Below, piece after piece: positions 49,701-58,021 of a DNA stretch of 64,000 nt (its first letter is position 1; each line of letters begins with the position of its first letter). The DNA lies in contig JAJYBB010000013.1 in the NCBI GenBank assembly GCA_021779195.1, forward strand, positions 23,621 to 87,620, written 5' to 3'. Source of the DNA: Bacteroidota bacterium (GTDB lineage Bacteria > Bacteroidota > Bacteroidia > Bacteroidales > Paludibacteraceae). The notes beneath the pieces are model-generated. The model saw only the letters and a program-made list of their open reading frames with translations, made no database searches and was not told the DNA's origin. The translations under genes were made by a program, and so were the position numbers.

Positions 49701-49796
49701 GCTTACTTTTTGCGCATTTACAACCACGCTAAAGATTAATAATGTAAAAAGCATTCCGAAAGACCGCAATTTCAACTTAAAGTTCTTGTACTTCAT
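46758..49796 (-). CDS. susC: SusC/RagA family TonB-linked outer-membrane importer
   Basis: A 1012-residue TonB-dependent glycan importer. Signal peptide (about 1-28), CarboxypepD_reg-like domain (about 33-110; SGTVKDAANGEPILGASVLEKG in shape), plug (about 120-235; IRIRGGSSLN, NPNDIETFTVLKDASATAIYG, SRASNGVIIITTKKG) and a barrel ending VGVSLNF. No STN domain, so there is no sign of anti-sigma signalling. It heads a minus-strand transcript with susD, and shares with susD the unusual opening MKYKN(F/I)K. Transcription probably starts from a box at 49928-49935, with a LacI-type operator about 55 bp further upstream. Confidence 0.96.
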   Translation of the reverse strand: MKYKNFKLKLRSFGMLFTLLIFSVVVNAQKVSISGTVKDAANGEPILGASVLEKGTNNGTITNLNGEFSISAAQNATLVIRYIGYQSVEIPVLGKKVIVVQLKEDAVALGEVVAIGYGVVRKNDATGSVTAIKPDEMNKGLTTNPQDLITGKIAGVVVTSSGGTPGGGATIRIRGGSSLNASNDPLIVIDGLALDNDGVKGVANLLSAINPNDIETFTVLKDASATAIYGSRASNGVIIITTKKGKANSKPRVSYEGNMSVSTIKKTLGVLSADQFRSYVDTLYATQPATISKLGTSNTDWQKQIYQPALSTDHNISVTGGFKNMPYRFSVGYTNQNGIIKTSNFERYTGSFSLNPSLFDDHLKINLNGNGMIVNNRYADGGVVGSAAAMDPTQPITSTDPIYVNNFGGYWQWYTTDSNTGRTVGNPNAVKNPVATLNQKKDISNARDFIGSAAFDYKVHFLPELRLHLNLGMESSYGIQNLYIDSLSASDTHHGRQGYEKISKINESLNYYMEYSKEFEKHKFDVMAGYEWQKFHHEGSNEYQGLETNIVDATTGHIGGYNYTANVWKSENLLVSFFGRLNYSFNNKYLATFTLRDDGSSRFAPANRWGLFPAAALAWKINEEDFLKNNNTFSDLKLRLGYGVTGQQNINQGDYPYIPVYSVSKTGAYYPLGANGEYQITYKPVVYNSDLKWEQTATYNAGMDIGILNSRITASLDYYHRITTNLLNTVEIPAGSNFSNQVISNIGSLKNDGLEFSVNANAISTRDFKWEIGYNVTYNKNQIIKLISGTKANYVVETGRISSGVGNNIQAHAVGYAASSFYVYQQVFDSITGKPIPGKFVDRNHDGIINGDDRYFYHNPTPDVTMGLTSKFTYKDFDLGITLRSNIGNYVYNDVAASHANISISNVYSAGAFSNIQSSALVTNFTGANLGDYFKSDYYVQNASFVRCDNITLGYSFKNLFKAISSGRIYASVQNPFVITNYKGLDPEIFGGIDNNIYPRPMITMVGVSLNF

Positions 49797-49927
49797 GCAT
49801 TAATTGTTTTTAAGGTTGAAACTAAATTTTGATTAATTTGTTGATTTTTTGTTCAAATTCTAATTTTCTAAAATTCTCATTGTTGCTTTAAAACAGTAAC
49901 TTAAATTTTAGTGTCAGATTTCTGGAG

Positions 49928-49935
49928 CAAAAATA
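49928..49935 (-). promoter_or_regulatory. Minus-7 box for susC
   Basis: Minus-strand TATTTTTG matches TAnnTTTG, with TTTA at 19 bp spacing as a weak minus-33 element. The leader would be about 125 bases. Confidence 0.5.
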
Positions 49936-49988
49936 GATTATTCAATATCATTTGTAAATACAATTTTATATTATACCATTAAATTTAA

Positions 49989-50006
49989 AACGCAAACGTT
50001 TGCGTT
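49989..50006. promoter_or_regulatory. Perfect 18-bp LacI-family operator between susC and lacI-type gene
   Basis: AACGCAAACGTTTGCGTT is a perfect palindrome with the central CG typical of LacI/GalR operators. It lies about 54 bp from the susC minus-7 box and 51 bp from the regulator's minus-7 box, almost exactly midway in the 416-bp divergent region, which holds no reading frame. Confidence 0.85.
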
Positions 50007-50056
50007 AGGAGATTCATTTTTTTGCGAAAATAATTTTTTATTCGAATAATCTATTT

Positions 50057-50064
50057 TACTTTTG
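50057..50064 (+). promoter_or_regulatory. Minus-7 box for the LacI-type regulator gene
   Basis: TACTTTTG matches TAnnTTTG, about 150 bp before the ATG, with TTTT 19 bp upstream. Distance suggests a long leader or an additional promoter nearer the gene. Confidence 0.45.
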
Positions 50065-50212
50065 TGAACGGGATTATTCCATGAAGGAGTTAGATGGGAA
50101 TTTTTTTCCGATTGTGCTTTATAAGTTGCTGTAAATAAAGTTATAAAAGATCTTATTTGATAAAATTACAATTAAAAATTGACCCATTTGTTTACATCTC
50201 AACATACACGAA

Positions 50213-51223
50213 ATGAATAAAACTCAAATTACCATTAAGGATATTGCCCGCGAGCTTGGAATTTCTCCTTCAACTGTATCGCGGGCATTGAAGAATCACC
50301 CGGATATTAGTCAGTATACAAAAGACACGGTAAATAATTATGCCAAAGAGCATAATTATAAACCAAATACCCTGGCATTGAGTCTTCGTATGAGTAAAAA
50401 CAATACAATTGGTGTTATTGTTCCTGAAATTATACATTATTTTTTTTCCTCTATTTTGTCGGGTATCGAACAGGTAGCAAATTTGGATGGATTTAATGTG
50501 ATTATTTGTCAGTCGAGCGAAAATTATGAGAAGGAGGTGAAAAACGCCGAGGCACTGATTGCAACACGCGTTTCTGGGGTTTTGGCATGTTTGTCGAAAA
50601 ATACAACGAACTATGATCACTTTCAGGATATTATTGATAGTGATATTCCGTTAGTTTTTTTTGACCGGATATGTATTGGGATTAATACCGACCGCGTAGT
50701 GGTGGACGATTATGCCGGGGCTTTTACTGCTGTAGAATATCTGATTCAAACCGGCTGTAAACGGATTGCTTTTTATAGTTCTCCATTTCATCTTGAAATT
50801 TCAAAGAATCGTAAAAACGGATATTTAGATGCGCTTCGAAAATATGGATTAAAGGTTGATGAATCGTTAATTAAGGTTTGCGATACCCGAGAAGAGGCTA
50901 TTATTATTACACCCGAAATTTTGGATCGTTCTGATCGTCCCGATGGTTTTTTTGCTATTAATGATCATTGTGCTGCTGGGATCTTGTATGCCTGCAAATT
51001 AGCAAAATTACTTGTACCACAGGATGTTGCCATAATGGGTTTTTCGGACGGCGAATTAGCCAAAGCTTGCGATCCAATGCTTAGTACCGTTGAACAACAT
51101 GGTTTTGAGATGGGGAAACATGCAGCAAGTCTTTTGCTCGATAAAATTAATGGAAATACACATGGTCAATACACCAATAAAATAGTGAAAACGAATTTGA
51201 TTATCAGAGGAACCACGAGGTAG
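50213..51223 (+). CDS. LacI/GalR family transcriptional regulator of the maltodextrin locus
   Basis: A 336-residue regulator. The HTH (about 4-50) has IKDIARELGISPSTVSRALKN, the hinge helix follows (NYKPNTLALSLRM), and the periplasmic-binding-protein-like sensor domain is at about 60-335 (GVIVPEIIHYFFSSILSGIEQ, DRPDGFFAINDHCAAG, VAIMGFSDGELAK). It is divergent from susC and upstream of the MFS and GH65 genes on its own strand, so it probably responds to maltose or a maltodextrin derivative. The palindromic operator beside it is the obvious binding site. Whether it represses or activates cannot be read; the operator position upstream of both promoters would allow activation. Confidence 0.93.
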   Translation: MNKTQITIKDIARELGISPSTVSRALKNHPDISQYTKDTVNNYAKEHNYKPNTLALSLRMSKNNTIGVIVPEIIHYFFSSILSGIEQVANLDGFNVIICQSSENYEKEVKNAEALIATRVSGVLACLSKNTTNYDHFQDIIDSDIPLVFFDRICIGINTDRVVVDDYAGAFTAVEYLIQTGCKRIAFYSSPFHLEISKNRKNGYLDALRKYGLKVDESLIKVCDTREEAIIITPEILDRSDRPDGFFAINDHCAAGILYACKLAKLLVPQDVAIMGFSDGELAKACDPMLSTVEQHGFEMGKHAASLLLDKINGNTHGQYTNKIVKTNLIIRGTTR

Positions 51224-51277
51224 GAATAGATTGAGATTTGAGGCTTAACCTTAACCCTTTACTCTCAATCCATAATC

Positions 51278-51322
51278 TTCAAACTTCAAATGTCAAACTT
51301 CAAACTCTCAAACTCTTCAAAC
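51278..51322 (+). repeat. 7-bp repeat array in the MFS transporter leader
   Basis: Units TTCAAAC, TTCAAAT, GTCAAAC, TTCAAAC, then TCTCAAAC and TCTTCAAAC, ending directly at the ATG at 51323. Almost free of G on the coding strand. An ATG inside the array (51290) would encode only repeat-derived residues. Confidence 0.8.
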
Positions 51323-52621
51323 ATGAAACCTCGCTTGTCTTTCTCACAAATTTTAAATATGAGTGTCGGATTTCTCGGCATTCAATTTGGTTTTGCACTT
51401 CAAAATGGAAATGCCTCCCGAATATTAATGACTTTTGGTGCGAATGTGGATCATCTCAGTTGGTTTTGGTTGGTGGCACCTATCACCGGAATGATAATAC
51501 AGCCTATTATCGGTTATATGAGTGACCATACTTGGACAAAGTTGGGGCGTCGGCGTCCTTATTTCTTAGTTGGGGCATTACTTACAAGTGTCGCTTTAGT
51601 ATTGATGCCCAATTCGCCTCATTTGACTTCAATAATTGCACCTATGTTTGTCGGAGGGGGATTGCTAATGATTATGGATGCGTCTATCAACATATCTATG
51701 GAACCGTTCCGGGCTCTGGTAGCCGATAAACTTCCTGAAGAACAACATACATTAGGTTTTTCGGTTCAAACGTTACTGATAGGATTTGGAGCAGTTTTAG
51801 GTTCGTGGTTGCCTTATATTTTGGGAAATTGGTTTGGCGTGTCGAAACGAGCAAATGGAAATGGACTGATACCTGATAATGTTACCTATTCATTTTATGT
51901 TGGAGCGTTTGTGTTAATTTCATCCATTTTGTGGACAATATTCACGACGAATGAATATCCACCCGTGGTACTTTCTGAGAATGAAACGGAGCAGAAAAAA
52001 CAAAAATTTTCCATACCTTCCATTATGATTCAATTGCTATTGGTGCAGTTTTTTTCTTGGTTTGCACTTTTCTCAATGTGGGTTTATACTACTCCGGCAG
52101 TGGCTTTAAAATATTATGGTACTACCGACCCCAATTCACCTGCATTTCAGGAAGCAGGCAACTGGGTTGGTATTTTGTTTGGTATTTACAATGGAATTTC
52201 GGCTATTCTGGCTTTGATGCTTCCTGTATTAGCCAACCGTTTATCGAAAAAGCGTACCCATGCCATTGCTTTAAGTATTGGTGGATTGTCAATGTTCTCT
52301 TTTTTGATTTTTAATCGTCCTGTAATGTTAATTTTACCGATGGTTGGAATTGGCATTGCCTGGGCAAGTATATTGTCAATGCCTTATGCCATGTTGGCAA
52401 ATGCCATTCCTCCAAAACAAATGGGCATGTTTATGGGATTGTTTAATATGTCTATAACCATACCGCAGATTGTGAGTGGTATTACTACCGGTCTTATTTT
52501 GAAATACTTTTTCAATGATAACCCGATAAGCTGCATGGTTATGGCAGGAATTTCATTCGTCATTGCCAGTGGATTATCACTTTTGATAAAAGAAAAGAGG
52601 CGAATGGTGCATGATGATTGA
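51323..52621 (+). CDS. MFS sugar transporter (maltose/oligosaccharide type, SLC45/GPH-like)
   Basis: A 432-residue inner-membrane transporter with about 12 transmembrane segments. The motif between helices 2 and 3 is GYMSDHTWTKLGRRRPYFLVGA, given here in parts: SDHTWTKLGRRRPYF is typical of the GPH/SLC45 sugar porters. PEEQHTLGFSVQTLL and PPKQMGMFMGLFNM are further family blocks. The ATG at 51323 is chosen over 51290, which lies in the repeat array. Position between a LacI regulator and a GH65 phosphorylase implies maltose uptake from the periplasm by proton symport. Confidence 0.9.
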   Translation: MKPRLSFSQILNMSVGFLGIQFGFALQNGNASRILMTFGANVDHLSWFWLVAPITGMIIQPIIGYMSDHTWTKLGRRRPYFLVGALLTSVALVLMPNSPHLTSIIAPMFVGGGLLMIMDASINISMEPFRALVADKLPEEQHTLGFSVQTLLIGFGAVLGSWLPYILGNWFGVSKRANGNGLIPDNVTYSFYVGAFVLISSILWTIFTTNEYPPVVLSENETEQKKQKFSIPSIMIQLLLVQFFSWFALFSMWVYTTPAVALKYYGTTDPNSPAFQEAGNWVGILFGIYNGISAILALMLPVLANRLSKKRTHAIALSIGGLSMFSFLIFNRPVMLILPMVGIGIAWASILSMPYAMLANAIPPKQMGMFMGLFNMSITIPQIVSGITTGLILKYFFNDNPISCMVMAGISFVIASGLSLLIKEKRRMVHDD

Positions 52622-52638
52622 ACTTCATACGTCATATT

Positions 52639-52659
52639 TTCAAACTTCAAACTTCAAAT
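52639..52659 (+). repeat. 7-bp repeat array in the GH65 leader
   Basis: Three units TTCAAAC, TTCAAAC, TTCAAAT, followed by a short A/T/C tract to the ATG at 52672. Same unit as in the MFS leader. Confidence 0.8.
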
Positions 52660-52671
52660 ACATAACATATT

Positions 52672-54978
52672 ATGAACAGATATCTTCAAGTCGACCCCTG
52701 GTGTATTATCGAAGATGGATTTCATCCGGCAAAACAATTGGCATCCGAAAGTATTTTTAGTATCGGAAATGGACATGTCGGTCAACGGGCTAATTTTGAG
52801 GAATTTTATTCAGGTGAAACTATGCTCGGTTCGTACGTTGCTGGAATTTATTTTCCTGAACGGGCTGAAAGTGGTAACTGGAAAAATGGATATTCCGATT
52901 CGAATGACCTTATTATTAATGCACCAAACTGGACTGCCATTAGTGTCCGTCTGAATGATGACCGATTGGATTTGGGTAGTTGGGATGTACAAAATTTTAA
53001 ACGCGTACTGAATATGCGTGAGGGTTTCTTGGAGCGATCGTTCGAAGCTGTTTCTTTTAAAGGAGTACGGATTCAGGTTTCGGTGAAAAGATTTTTAAGC
53101 ATGGCTGAAACCGAAGTCGGTGCGATTAGTTATTCCGTAAAATCAATTAATTACGAAGGTAGGATATCATTTCTCCCTTTAATTGATGGAGATGTTCGAA
53201 ATCAATATACAAATTACAACGAATTGTTTTGGAATGTATTACAAACAAAAACCGAACAGGATGTTTCACATCTTTGGGCGCAAACCCGTCGGATGGATTT
53301 TCATATCTGCGAGGCTTTAACTTATGTGTTGTATAAAAATAACGAACAATTGAATGTGAATCCCACAAAAATTGAGAAGGAAAAAGTGGCAGGATTTAGC
53401 GTGGGCTGCGATGTGCGAATGGGAGATTCCGTTTGCCTGAACAAATATGTTGCGATTATTAATTCGTTAAATCATCCACGCGAAGAGTTGACCGAACGGG
53501 CTTGTAATTTGGCAAAAGCTACCAAAAAAAAGGGTTGGAATAAACTTTTTGAAGAACATACGGCTATTTGGGCTGAAAAATGGCTTCAATCCGATGTTAT
53601 CATTGATAGTGACATGGCTGCGCAACAAGCAATTCGTTTCAATATTTTTCAATTAAATCAAACTTATAACGGTAATGATGCACGTCTGAATATAAGTCCA
53701 AAAGGTTTTACCGGAGAAAAATCAGCCGGAGCCACTCGCTGGGATACAGAGGCAGTATGTATTCCGTTCTATTTGTGTACTTCAGCTCCTAATGTAGCAA
53801 AAAATTTACTCCTTTACCGCTATCGGCATTTGCCCAAAGCGATTCAAAACGCTGAGAAACTTGGTTTTTTGAATGGGGCGGCTTTATTTCCAGTGTCCAC
53901 TTTCAACGGGGATGAAAGTCATAATGAATGGGAATTAACATTTGAAGAAATTCATCGAAATGGTATAATTGTCTATGCAATTTATAATTACATTTGTTAT
54001 ACTGACGATCAACATTATTTAGCAGAATATGGTTTGAAGGTGTTGATCGCTATAGCCCGTTTTTGGAGTCAGCGGGTCAATATTTCATTCGAAAAAAAGA
54101 AATATGTGATTCTTGGAGTAACAGGACCCAATACTTACGAAAATAATGTAAACAATAATTGGTTTACTAATTTTATTGCACAATGGAGTTTGCAATATAC
54201 CATTGATAGTATTGAAAAAGTAAAAAAAATGAATTTTAGGGCTTTCGAGGATCTGTCGCAAGAACTGCATTTCTCAAACGAGGAATTGTTTCAATGGAAA
54301 GATATTATTGAGAATATGTATTTACCTGAAAATAAATCTATTGGAATATTTTTACAACAAGATGGTTTTTTGGATAAAGCGCTCACAAAGGCTTTTGAAA
54401 TTGCAGAATCAGAACTCCCGATTAATCAACACTGGACGTGGGACAGAATTTTACGTTCGTCACTCATTAAACAGGCTGATGTGGTGCAAGGTTTGTATTT
54501 TTTTGAAGAGAAATTTAATATTGAAACGATTAAAAATAACTTTGAATTTTACGAACCATTTACGGTTCACGAATCTTCTCTTTCGCCCGGAATTCACTCT
54601 ATCGTAGCAAGTGCCATTGGCAATAAACAAAAAGCATACGAGTTGTATTTGCGTACATCACGTCTTGATTTGGACGATTACAACAATGAAGTATCTGATG
54701 GATTGCATATTACTAGTATGGCAGGTGCCTGGCTAACCATTGTACAGGGATTTGGTGGTATGCGTGTGAAAAACGATAAATTGTTTTTTCACCCCCAAAT
54801 TCCCGATCGATGGAATGCTTTTGCATTTAACGTGCTTTTCAGAGGAAATTTATTAAATATTCGTGTTGAGAAAAAACGTACGATTATCCAAAATATTAAA
54901 GGGGATACGATCGTACTCGTCGTAAACGAACAACTGTATGAAATTCTCCCTGAAAGCCAACGTGAAATAAAGAGCTGA
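52672..54978 (+). CDS. GH65 family phosphorylase, probably maltose phosphorylase
   Basis: A 768-residue cytoplasmic enzyme of GH65, which splits an alpha-glucosyl disaccharide with phosphate to beta-glucose-1-phosphate and glucose. The N-terminal beta-sandwich (about 10-275; ESIFSIGNGHVGQRANFEE) is followed by the alpha/alpha barrel (about 320-690) with the active-site block HNEWELTFEEIHRNG, which includes the general-acid Glu, and phosphate-loop-like HESSLSPGIHS near 640. A short C-terminal beta domain ends the protein. Full length. Trehalose or kojibiose phosphorylase are alternatives; the starch context favours maltose. The expected partner, beta-phosphoglucomutase, is not in the window. 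Confidence 0.88.
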   Translation: MNRYLQVDPWCIIEDGFHPAKQLASESIFSIGNGHVGQRANFEEFYSGETMLGSYVAGIYFPERAESGNWKNGYSDSNDLIINAPNWTAISVRLNDDRLDLGSWDVQNFKRVLNMREGFLERSFEAVSFKGVRIQVSVKRFLSMAETEVGAISYSVKSINYEGRISFLPLIDGDVRNQYTNYNELFWNVLQTKTEQDVSHLWAQTRRMDFHICEALTYVLYKNNEQLNVNPTKIEKEKVAGFSVGCDVRMGDSVCLNKYVAIINSLNHPREELTERACNLAKATKKKGWNKLFEEHTAIWAEKWLQSDVIIDSDMAAQQAIRFNIFQLNQTYNGNDARLNISPKGFTGEKSAGATRWDTEAVCIPFYLCTSAPNVAKNLLLYRYRHLPKAIQNAEKLGFLNGAALFPVSTFNGDESHNEWELTFEEIHRNGIIVYAIYNYICYTDDQHYLAEYGLKVLIAIARFWSQRVNISFEKKKYVILGVTGPNTYENNVNNNWFTNFIAQWSLQYTIDSIEKVKKMNFRAFEDLSQELHFSNEELFQWKDIIENMYLPENKSIGIFLQQDGFLDKALTKAFEIAESELPINQHWTWDRILRSSLIKQADVVQGLYFFEEKFNIETIKNNFEFYEPFTVHESSLSPGIHSIVASAIGNKQKAYELYLRTSRLDLDDYNNEVSDGLHITSMAGAWLTIVQGFGGMRVKNDKLFFHPQIPDRWNAFAFNVLFRGNLLNIRVEKKRTIIQNIKGDTIVLVVNEQLYEILPESQREIKS

Positions 54979-55067
54979 TTTAGTGGGAGATAATTTTTTG
55001 TATTAATTCAATAAATTATTTTTCGATTTGAAAATAAAATCAATAGATATTTTAATTTACTAAACCC

Positions 55068-57251
55068 ATGAAAGCTAATCAATCAGATAAAATAGGACAT
55101 TTATATCGTCAGATTCTAAAACGCCATTGCAATTTGTTTAATTATGAAGAACGGAAGCAAATCAGACTCTTATTGAAAACAGAGTACCATTATTTGTCGA
55201 AACTTTATAGAACTGACGAACAAATTTGGTCAGACAAAATGCAAATTATTGAAATTGTATTAACTGAGATTGGTTTGGGGAAATCGGCTGTATTGAGCAT
55301 TTTATTTCAGGAACTGGTTGACAATAACCGAATTTCCACAGTACTATTGGAGGAAAAATTTCAAACTTCCATTTCATCCATCATTAAAGGCATGAATCGC
55401 GTTAACGAGCTTTACCGGCGTAATACGGCTCTCGAAACCGAAAATTTCAGGAAATTATTTTTGACTTTTGCCGAAGATGTTCGTGTAATTTTGATACAAA
55501 TTGCTGGGCATTTACAAATTATGCGCTCGTTAGACTCTTATCCTGAGGAGGTGAGGCAGAATATAGCACGTGAAGCATCATTCCTTTATGCTCCGTTAGC
55601 TCATCGTATGGGTTTGTATGCCGTTAAAAGCGAACTTGAAGATCTGTCGTTGAAACACACAAATCGTGAAATTTATCATGAAATTGCTCATAAACTAAAC
55701 GAAACCAAACGTTCACGTGACAAATATATTGCTGAATTTATTGGCCCACTCAAGGAAAAAATTTCGGAATTAGGCTGCGAATTTGAAATCAAAGGAAGAA
55801 CGAAGTCGATTCATTCCATATATTCAAAGATAAAAAAACAAAATACGAGTTTCGAGAATATTTATGACCTTTTTGCTATTCGGATTATTTTGGAAGTGCC
55901 ATTTGAAAAAGAAAAAGCGGCCTGTTGGCAAACGTATTCGATTGTTGCCGATATGTATCAACCCAACCCGAAACGGTTGAGGGATTGGCTTTCAATCCCT
56001 AAATCAAATGGATATGAAAGTCTGCATACTACAGTTTTAGGACCTGAAAATAAATGGGTTGAAGTTCAAATCAGAACTTCGCGCATGGATGAAGTTGCCG
56101 AGAAAGGGTTGGCAGCACATTGGAAATATAAAGGGATAAAAAGTGAATCGGGAATGGACGAATGGTTGCGCAGCATTCGCGAAATATTGGAAAATCCCGA
56201 ATTGAATGCCATTGATTTTATGGACGAATTCAAGTTGAATCTTTACGACAAAGAAGTGTTTATTTTTACGCCCAACGGCGATTTACATAAATTACCGAAA
56301 GGCGCAACTGCTCTTGATTTCGCATTTTCTATTCATTCAGATTTAGGATCAAAATGCGTCGGAGCACGGGTAAATGGTAAAAATATGCCGATTAAATACG
56401 TATTGAACAATGGCGATCAGGTGGAAGTGTTAACTTCGCCTACTCAAAAACCCAATTCTGCGTGGTTAAATGTGGTTACAACTTCCAAGGCTAAAAACAA
56501 AATTCGTCAGGCTTTAAAAGAAGTCGAATTTAAAGATGCTGAAATTGGTCGTGAGACCTTAATGCGACGCTTTAAAAACTGGAAAATTGAATTTGAAGAA
56601 GGTAAAATTTCAAAATTAGCCAAGAAAAAGGGATTTAAAACGGTAAGCGACTTTTACCAGGAAATTGCCCATGAAAAATTAGATATTTTAGCAGTTCGCG
56701 AAGCTTATCTTGAACTGGATAAACCTTTTCAGAATGAACAATTAGCTGAGATGCGTCGAGCCGATAATTTTACCTCTGATCTTCAGGGAATTTCGGCAAA
56801 AGATGATGTGCTAATTATTGATCAGGATTTGAAAGGAATCGATTTTAAATTGGCAAAATGTTGTAATCCTATTTTTGGTGACGAAGTTTTTGGTTTTGTT
56901 TCTGTCTCGGGTGGCATTAAAATCCACAGAACTGATTGTCCGAATGCCCCACAAATGATTTCGCGATTCGGGTACCGAATTGTGAGAGCACGATGGTCGG
57001 GCAAATCAGTCGGTTCGCAATATCCGATTACACTTCACATCATCGGACATGACGATATAGGTATTGTAACCAATATTTCATCACTTATTTCTAAAGAAAA
57101 AAATGTAACTTTGCGCTCCATTTCTATAGATTCTAATGCCGGATTATTCGAAGGAAACCTTACCATCATGGTGAGCGATACGAAAGATCTGGATATAATT
57201 ATTAAGAAAATCAGAGTGATAAAAGGGGTGAAACAAGTTTCAAGATCCTAA
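55068..57251 (+). CDS. RelA/SpoT homologue with degenerate HD domain, probable (p)ppGpp synthetase
   Basis: A 727-residue stringent-response enzyme. The order is HD-like (about 40-190), synthetase (about 235-350; GRTKSIHSIYSKIK, YDLFAIRIILEV, NGYESLHTTVLGP, WVEVQIRTSRMDEVAEKGLAAHW), TGS (about 395-455; VFIFTPNGDLHKLPKGATALDF), and zinc-finger/ACT region (about 555-727; AKCCNPIFGDEVFGFV, DCPNA). In hydrolase-competent enzymes the HD motif reads like LHDVVEDT and a later Asp lies in LADRLHNMR; here they read LFQELVDN and IAGHLQIMR, so the metal ligands are gone. The synthetase block looks intact. It therefore probably makes (p)ppGpp but cannot degrade it, as E. coli RelA. No close same-strand partner upstream. 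Confidence 0.92.
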   Translation: MKANQSDKIGHLYRQILKRHCNLFNYEERKQIRLLLKTEYHYLSKLYRTDEQIWSDKMQIIEIVLTEIGLGKSAVLSILFQELVDNNRISTVLLEEKFQTSISSIIKGMNRVNELYRRNTALETENFRKLFLTFAEDVRVILIQIAGHLQIMRSLDSYPEEVRQNIAREASFLYAPLAHRMGLYAVKSELEDLSLKHTNREIYHEIAHKLNETKRSRDKYIAEFIGPLKEKISELGCEFEIKGRTKSIHSIYSKIKKQNTSFENIYDLFAIRIILEVPFEKEKAACWQTYSIVADMYQPNPKRLRDWLSIPKSNGYESLHTTVLGPENKWVEVQIRTSRMDEVAEKGLAAHWKYKGIKSESGMDEWLRSIREILENPELNAIDFMDEFKLNLYDKEVFIFTPNGDLHKLPKGATALDFAFSIHSDLGSKCVGARVNGKNMPIKYVLNNGDQVEVLTSPTQKPNSAWLNVVTTSKAKNKIRQALKEVEFKDAEIGRETLMRRFKNWKIEFEEGKISKLAKKKGFKTVSDFYQEIAHEKLDILAVREAYLELDKPFQNEQLAEMRRADNFTSDLQGISAKDDVLIIDQDLKGIDFKLAKCCNPIFGDEVFGFVSVSGGIKIHRTDCPNAPQMISRFGYRIVRARWSGKSVGSQYPITLHIIGHDDIGIVTNISSLISKEKNVTLRSISIDSNAGLFEGNLTIMVSDTKDLDIIIKKIRVIKGVKQVSRS

Positions 57252-57332
57252 ATCAGAGATAAATATCGATTTTGAGTTTTTTTGTTTCACAATATATTAA
57301 AATTTTTAATATTTTAAATTGTAAATTGATCT

Positions 57333-57932
57333 ATGTTTTCAGGAATTATTGAAGAAGCCGCACAGGTTGTAGGCTTAAATACAGAACAGGAAAATCTGCA
57401 TATCACCATGAGTTGTTCGTTTGTCAATGAATTAACTATTGATCAAAGTGTGGCTCATAACGGTGTTTGCCTTACGGTAGTGTCTAAAACTAATAATACG
57501 TATACCGTTACGGCTATTCATGAGACGCTTCAACGATCTAACCTCGGATTATTAGAAATTGGGAGTAAAGTTAATTTGGAACGAAGTATGATGATGAATG
57601 GGCGATTAGATGGTCATATTGTACAGGGGCACGTCGACCAGACTGCCGTGTGCTCCGAAGTAAAGGAAGCTGATGGCAGTTGGTATTTCACTTTCGAATA
57701 TCCTTTTGACAAAGAAATGGCTAAACGAGGTTACATGACAGTTGATAAGGGATCGGTAACAGTAAACGGTGTTAGTCTTACGGTTTGTAATCCCACCGAT
57801 CAAAGCTTTCAAGTTGCAATTATTCCCTATACTTTCGAACATACTAATTTCCATCAACTGAAACCCGGTTCGGTTGTAAATATTGAATTTGATATTATTG
57901 GTAAATATGTAAGCAGAATGATGACTTTCTAA
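57333..57932 (+). CDS. ribE: Riboflavin synthase, alpha subunit
   Basis: Dismutates two 6,7-dimethyl-8-ribityllumazine molecules to riboflavin. The 199-residue protein has two lumazine-binding domains: first MFSGIIEE, VAHNGVCLTVV; second GRLDGHIVQGHVD, VTVNGVSLTVCN. The typical N-terminal MFSGIIEE defines the start. Length normal. It lies 81 bp after the relA-like gene and 89 bp before the membrane Nudix-like gene, all on the plus strand. Confidence 0.96.
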   Translation: MFSGIIEEAAQVVGLNTEQENLHITMSCSFVNELTIDQSVAHNGVCLTVVSKTNNTYTVTAIHETLQRSNLGLLEIGSKVNLERSMMMNGRLDGHIVQGHVDQTAVCSEVKEADGSWYFTFEYPFDKEMAKRGYMTVDKGSVTVNGVSLTVCNPTDQSFQVAIIPYTFEHTNFHQLKPGSVVNIEFDIIGKYVSRMMTF

Positions 57933-58021
57933 AATTTTTCAGTTGATTTTTCAATGTATGCAAAAACTTAAAGTCGAGAATTGTTGTTAGTATTCCGATG
58001 AAGTTAGATGATTGAAAAATT

